The notes under the pieces: generated by a model
What the model was told of the DNA's origin: nothing
Seen by the model: the letters and a program-made list of their open reading frames with translations, nothing else
Database searches by the model: none
Made by a program: the position numbers and the translations under genes
In this document: in pieces, positions 58,100 to 64,000 of the stretch
Layout of the letters: the number at the start of each line of letters is the position of its first letter
Numbering within the stretch: the stretch's first letter is position 1
Assembly (NCBI GenBank): GCA_050084985.1
Contig: JBITNC010000001.1
Coordinates: 37,634,001-37,698,000, forward strand
DNA: 64,000 nucleotides
Direction: 5' to 3'
DNA from: Nageia nagi
Lineage: Eukaryota; Pinophyta

Positions 58100-60230
58100 A
58101 TAAAGCTAGGGTTTGTTCTACCTATATCCTAAAAATGAATCTTGATACAGAAAACCCTAAAATATCTAAGTTGAAATTTCACTTTAGTGAGCTTAGGAGA
58201 AGTGTTTGATATAATCTTGATTTATCTATCCAAGAACCACTTATTGATGCCATAGTGACACTGAATCTTCACATTCTAGCAAGAAAAAGAATATTTTTTG
58301 GAGAAACTCTTAGAGATATGCTACCTTTCATCATTTCAAGTTTGAGAACATGCCTACTCCTTTTGACTTTTTGATAGTGAGGATGAAATTCTAAACTTGA
58401 ATAGAGTCCCTTGTTATGCTAAGTCTATTTAGGAAGTGTTATCTGATGGGCAAAAATTGGAATATTATGTTACAAATAATGCTCCTCTTTTGGTTAAATT
58501 TTGACTAATTATGAATTAATTGAAGAACATTTTATTTTTACAATGTCATAGGATAACCTATTTTCTTATAAAATTATAAAAATATTAAAATAGAAAGGTA
58601 TCTAATCATAAAGAGGATGGCGCTAGTGGCATGCCAAACTATGATCACAAAGCTAATGATGTGGAATAAGATGCTACAGAGTTAGATATTGCAATAAATG
58701 AAAAGGGCACACAACACCTTGATGAAAATCATGCTAAATATGATGTCATAAGTGATGCCAAAGATGAAGATGTTAATGATTATAGCCACCTCATCCTCAA
58801 GTTGGATCACTTTAAAAAGGTATGAATTCTAAAGATAAGAATATTGTACAAGAAGAAGATCCTAAAACTTTTATCAATCAATAGCTCAATATAATGATTA
58901 ATGAAGCTTACAAGTTACAACCCAATTAGACATTAGAACAACATCACATCAAAACTAGTATCCTTCTTGACATACAAAATAATACTAGTTGGTACAAAGA
59001 ATCTCCACAAAAATAGTTAGAATCACTAGCTAAAATACTGGATAAATTAGAGCATGAGAGAGTTAATTGCATAGGTCCATTTTTTGCTTTAAATGAGGCT
59101 AAAATTAAAATGATATAGGATCCACATCAAACTATCCCACCTCATTTTCCACCTAAAACCCCACCACCATCTCCATGGATTAATTTAGTATCTCAAAATA
59201 CCTTGGTTAATGAAGATGATTTTTTTAGCTTGTCTTAAGAAACCTTTAACTCATAAAATTCCTTACTAAGATAATTACTAGAAACAAGAGTGTCAATTTT
59301 ACTAAATTTAATGGTATACAAGATCCTAAAATGCATATTAGAAAGTTCCAAGAAGAAGCTACTGAATTTATACATGATACAATATTGTTAGCTAAATTAT
59401 TTTCCCATAGTTTGATACATGATGCACTCAAATGGTATTTTTAACTTCCTAAAAATAGCATTGATAGGTATGAAGATTTGATTAATTTATTCTTACACAA
59501 ACTTTAGGTACAATATTACTAAGAAAGTATATTTCAAGGATTTATGCAAAATTAAATAATTACCTAATCAATCTATCAAGGTCTTTGTAAAAGTTTGGAA
59601 ATAATGGTGATAGAACAATAATGCTTGAACAAGATTTGAAAGATGCTTTTTCCAATGCTCTCTTACCTATTATATAAACTATTTGTCATCTCTAACTATG
59701 ATATGTCATTAGGAACATTATAGATATAGTTGTTAAGAAAAATTGTGTATCAAAAACTTGTATGCCATGAAAAATAATGATAACACTCCCTGTTAGAAAT
59801 CAATCTCCAAAAAAACTAATAGGGTGGAAGCAAACAATGTTACTCATAAACATTGAACAAACTCTAAACCTAGTATACAATTTACTCCTTTGACTAATAC
59901 TATTGATAATATTCTTAATATTTTATTGATGAAGAACTTATTGAGTTGCCTCCTATTATTGAGCTCAAGTTCTCTAATGGTGTGCCTAAGCATTTTTTGT
60001 TATGAAGAATTTTGTAATTATCATAGGGTATCCAGACATCTAACATGAAATTATAGGTCTCTCAAGCATATTATACAAAATTTAACTAATAAAGGAGCTA
60101 TCAAGATGGATGCTAATCTAATAGAGAAAGAAGGACCTATTCATCATGATAATGAATAATTAGAGGGCTTCACCAATCCTTACCTTCTTCATAACCAATA
60201 GGTTGTATCAGCATGGTGAGTGTTTCCAAT
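58100..60230 (+). pseudogene. gag: gag of LTR family 2, copy B
   Basis: The retrotransposon gag domain is clear at 59292-59530: FTKFNGIQDPKMHIRKFQEE, ATEFIHDTILLAKLFSHSLI, HDALKWYF, LPKNSIDRYEDLINLFLHKL. Upstream are acidic and polar stretches (DATELDIAINEKGTQHLDEN near 58675) and a proline-rich piece (PPHFPPKTPPPSPWINLVSQ, about 59145). Downstream is a zinc-knuckle-like end FCNYHRVSRHLT (about 60008) and HIIQNLTNKGAIKMDANLI. All have counterparts in copy A. Stops and shifts make it non-coding. No protease or reverse transcriptase follows. Confidence 0.8.
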
Positions 60231-61134
60231 GAATTATGTCATTTTTTACTAATAATCATGGATAGTGGTATTCTCCTCACAAAAAGATTGAAAATGGAGT
60301 CAAAATCAACATTGCTAGCAATGTCCAACACTATTTGCATGGTGCCAATGATGCAAAAATTGCTCAACAAAAGCTACCTCTCTTTGTATATGCCTCTGCA
60401 AAGTGTATTTGGGTTGAAAACCTTCCCAGGTATGCAAAATAATTGCTTAAATTTCTTATCTTTGTATATAGTGTATAATAGTTAGGTAGGGTATCTTTTT
60501 GTATTTTCATGCATTTTTAGTAGTTGTTGCATATATATAGTGCATTTTATGTTTAATATTTTAATGATATTTTGATTTTGGTTCAATTATTGACCTAAAA
60601 ACATTTTGCATACACCAACAGTAGTGTGTAAGACCTATTTCATGCTATTAATGTTATGTAATTCCTAGGATAGAGTTTTCAAGAGTGGTATTTCCATCTT
60701 CTAGAAACATTTTAGAGCTTAGTGAACTAATATCAAGTGAAATTGCATATCATTTATTAGGAAAAAGTCACACATTTTCATTTGGATCTCTTGGGTACTT
60801 TCAACCCTAATTCGATTAGGTTAAGTTATTTTTGGCATCATTATTAATCATATTGCATTAGGATTGCATTTTTCATTATCATAGAGTAAAATGTGCATAT
60901 TAGGATCATTTTTCCTATCATAGGTTTTTAGTATTAAAAATCATTATGTAGTTCATGCATTTAGTTCCAAACTAATGAGTCCATAATATTAAACAAACTA
61001 GACATATAAACCTAGAAATATTTTTCCAAAAATGAACATTCATAATAAATAATAGGTAGTCACACAAGGTTTGTTCATAAAATATAATATATATATATAT
61101 AAACTATCAAAAATGATACATATGGTATAAAATG
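60231..61134 (+). other. conserved spacer between gag and PMD, copy B
   Basis: It has tgcctctgcaaagtgtattt, gggttgaaaa, aggtatgcaaaat and tatagtgtataatagttagg in the same order as copy A's spacer. An (at)n run lies at 61085-61101. No pol motifs. Confidence 0.6.
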
Positions 61135-62900
61135 TACCTCAACCTATGATCCTAGGTGGGCACTCCCACCACTACTAATTGTGTCTATCCTAGAATTGAC
61201 CCTACAACCACTACCACTAGCCCCTATAGATGAGGTCAAACCATTCAAAGATAAACCATGGCTCACCAAAAGGCTTTGATTTACATACTTCACCTTCAAA
61301 GCAATGATCTCTTTATCCTTGGCTTCAATCTTATTAATCTAACCTTGGATAAAATACCATTACTAATTTGTGGAGGCATAGTCAAATGCTCCTATAATGT
61401 CTTCATAGATTGCTCTAAAGTAGAATTATGCATCCTTGGTCATCACATTGGCATACAATGTACTAATCTCAACCTCCATAGGTTGTAATCTAGTAATATC
61501 AACCTCTAAAGGCTATAACCTCACAAATTTACCTTCATAGGCCATAATCTCATAATATCTTCTTCCAAGGAAGTAATCCTCATATTTGTAGCTCCTATAA
61601 CAAAAAAAACTTATATTAGTCACTTTGTAATTTATGCAATACATGAAAATTAATAAAATTATAAAGTTATGTGTTACCTAGTGTTAGGGTAGCAATAGCA
61701 AGGATGTACAACCCACCTTTCCCCTCACCCTCTAATTAGGCACATCATGGATTAGATTTTAACTGATATGTGCTATCTTCCTCTATCCCTCACTAGCAAT
61801 CACCTCATCAATACTATCATTCTCACCCATGCTAATGTCACTTGGTTGCACACCTACCCACCATGCAGCATAATCAAGGGTAAACCTAGGAGTCATAGAT
61901 ACATGTGTAGCTTCATCCATAACTCAAGGCTCCTCCCAAGTAGCCCTCCATGCAAGCATCATATCCACTCCTACAAGCAAATCCCTCTCCATTAGGTACC
62001 TCCTATATGTTATAGGCATGGAAAGATATCCTGAAGGCCAAATTGTTGCAAAATGAAACTAGGATGATAGGGCTCCATAATCTATCTCTTTATCTAGAGA
62101 AAGCAAAGTTGTTAACTCATGCAAGCTGATGTGCATTTGAGTGCCATTAAAATCTTGAAAACACACCCATATAAGGTCTCTTGGCTACAAACTATCCAAC
62201 TCCCTCCCATTGTGCCTTCAATGAATGTGGATACCTATATCTACCACTCCATGAGGTCCAATATACAAGCATTATATAGCTTGGATCCTCCCAAGCCCTT
62301 TATAAACTTATGGGCTACACAACAGCTATGTGCTCATATGCCCAAACTTGTAATAGACCTACATGCATAATAGTGATGTTGATCTTGTCAAAAACTCATA
62401 AATTTGTAAAAATATCTATACAATTAAGCTTAAAATAAGGGATCCTAAGGAAATTGAGTCCCACACTCACATATCTTCCTAACAACCCATACCAAGCCAA
62501 GTGGAAAAGATGAGCTACTCTTATCTGGGTACAAATAAGTGGCTATGATATCTATAATGTAAAATCAAATATAATTCCCTACTAGCATAAAATGATAAAA
62601 TTAAATAAGGCAAGCATCCCTATGCTCCAATCATGATTTGCCTCACCTGTAAGCCTTAAAGCCTCTGCTCATAGAATTATTATCTGAAGCTCCCATTGAT
62701 GAACCAAACTCCTCTTAATGGAATACCCTAGATACAGTATAATTCAAGCAATGATACTAACATTTCACCTAGAGGTAGGTGAAACATGCTGCAATAGGAT
62801 CCCAATGCTCTGCTAATATCATTAAAAGAGGTAAATCCTACTAGATGTGTCTAGTAATAGCCAAATTTGCCAACCTACATCTATCTAAGATATCATTAAT
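61135..62900 (-). pseudogene. PMD/coiled-coil gene of LTR family 2, copy B (antisense to its element)
   Basis: Read on the minus strand from about 62880: ILAEHWDPIAACF with FHLPLGEM in the next frame (the PMD W....F.LP.GEM pattern), LLQVWAYEHIAVV (about 62345), KLYNACILDLMEW, ETLYGCVFKILMALKC in a second frame, YHPSFILQQFGLQDIF (about 62075), then VDMMLAWRATWEEP, a coiled-coil segment LEVDITRLQPMEVEISTLYA (about 61500), AIYEDIIGAFDYAS, NKIEAKDKEIIALKVKY, and the tail SSGGSAHLGS (about 61165). Segments match copy A (30675-31835) in order. Stops are mostly TAG or TAA. It is transcriptionally opposite to the gag at 58100-60230. Confidence 0.65.
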
Positions 62901-64000
62901 ATAAGGTATTTGGGGCCATTTTTATGCCTTCTAAAGTATAACAATAGCCATAGGACCCTTTCTAATAAGGACCTTATGCTATTGTAAGGAAAAAGATACA
63001 AAAGTGAGATTACATGATAAAAAGACATTTTTAGAATTGAAAATAGTTAAAAAAAACACAATCAAAAATATCTCACCGTGTGTTCATAAGGAAGAGATCA
63101 TAGTAAATTTGTAATATGATTGCACCTCCTAATAATAAGGTAATGAATTCTCTCTAATCATTATTTACCATAGATAAAATGAGTCAAAATATCAAGAAAT
63201 GATAATCTAGTAGCACTTCATCGCATAAGAGAGGCTAGAAGACTAGAGTGCTGATTTAGAAAAACAAAATGTTAAAATGGCATTTTATTTTCTAAAAATT
63301 GCTTATATAGGTTGATTTGTGACCTAAAAACTAGGGAATTACTCCTTTTTTCCTAATAAATGCATAATCATTATTTTGTATGCCCAAAATTCTTGAAATT
63401 ATTTTAAGCACCTAGCATCTCTTTTTAGGCACATAAAATAGCAATTTTTACACTACTAGCAGCATCCATTTTCATGATATACATGAAAAACTAAAAATAA
63501 ATGACTATAAATAAAGAATAAAATTTATCAAATTCTTACCACTCATTTAGGTTGAAAAAGTAGCATTTGCAATTTTTTAAAAATATTTGTATAATTATAA
63601 GCCGCAAGCCATGTGAAAATGGACAAAGTATGCAAAATTTAAAAGGCATTTCTTCAATTCCATGTATTTGGAATTTTTAAAATAATGAAATGATAATTGA
63701 ATATCTTTTTATTATAGTAATTATGTTAATATATTTGGCATTATTACTATGATAAGTTAAATTTCTTATCTCTCAAAATAGTGCTCGTTAATGATTGCAA
63801 GCATGCTTAAAATTCATATTTATCATGAAGTCAAGGTGCTATTAATTTTTATAGTTGTTCCTTCTTTTGATGTTTTCAAATGGCATGGAAAATGGAAAAT
63901 CATATAAACTTTCAAATATTTTTACATTATGTTCATCTAACAATTCTATGTAGTTATCATAGGGGTATTATGAACATTGGAATGAAGGATTCCAAACACA
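62901..64000. other. AT-rich DNA to the window end
   Basis: The 3' LTR of family 2 copy B should lie here or beyond. I find no match to its start within the window. No gene recognised. Confidence 0.4.

Noticed and set aside
1-64000. tRNA, rRNA or other structural RNA genes
   Set aside because: No recognisable tRNA box pairs or rRNA sequence were seen; a tRNA scan would be needed to exclude a decayed copy.

Overview
The window is nuclear DNA from a land plant with a large, repeat-filled genome. It is strongly AT-rich and holds no intact long gene. Nearly everything recognisable is a decayed transposable element or a decayed gene copy: Ty3/gypsy and Ty1/copia LTR elements, a hAT transposase, a MULE/SWIM-type transposase-like gene with plant-type introns, plant mobile domain (PMD) sequences, and PLS-class PPR fragments. 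A degenerate plant telomere repeat array is also present. A gymnosperm is the best guess from the PPR style and repeat load, but the sequence does not prove it. A run of exactly 100 N (30575-30674) marks an assembly gap.

Layout. 1-5.6 kb: a minus-strand decayed reading frame of unknown family, a 345-bp tandem repeat, and a plus-strand frame that resembles plant transposon-associated proteins. 6.8-8.7 kb: a broken MULE/SWIM gene with recognisable introns. 10.5-22.4 kb: a minus-strand, transposon-associated gene cut in two by a complete 7.34-kb Ty3/gypsy Tat-like element (13419-20758) with two 780-bp LTRs. 23.1-28.5 kb: a PPR fragment, a copia LTR with primer-binding site, and a minus-strand copia gag-pol remnant. 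29.3-38.9 kb: a minus-oriented LTR element (gag, then an antisense PMD gene), a copia gag fragment beside it, and a solo LTR of the same family. 39-41.4 kb: a copia-type LTR and three tandem decayed PPR units. 42-46 kb: unrecognised gene fragments with splice-like signals. 46.4-51.6 kb: the interstitial telomeric array followed by a TTAATG-type array. 52-55.3 kb: an unrecognised fragmented gene with a copia solo LTR inserted in it. 56.2-63 kb: a hAT transposase remnant interrupted by a second copy of the gag plus antisense-PMD element.

The most interesting object is that second LTR family. Two copies, on opposite strands, share the same order: LTR ending in TCTACA, a TTTTGG(G)TGAAC primer-binding site, a gag gene, about 0.9 kb of conserved spacer, then a PMD/coiled-coil gene on the opposite strand. 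No reverse transcriptase or integrase was seen between gag and PMD in either copy. This looks like a non-autonomous Ty3/gypsy family that replaced or lost pol and carries an antisense PMD gene. Its primer-binding site resembles that of the pol-bearing Tat element in the same window, which suggests a possible helper. A solo LTR of the same family (38225-38962) has a perfect 5-bp target duplication.

Across all of these, in-frame stops fall mainly where CAA, CAG or CGA codons are expected, as methylcytosine deamination would leave. The genes do not work together as an operon or pathway. The window is a stack of nested insertions in old, probably silenced DNA.
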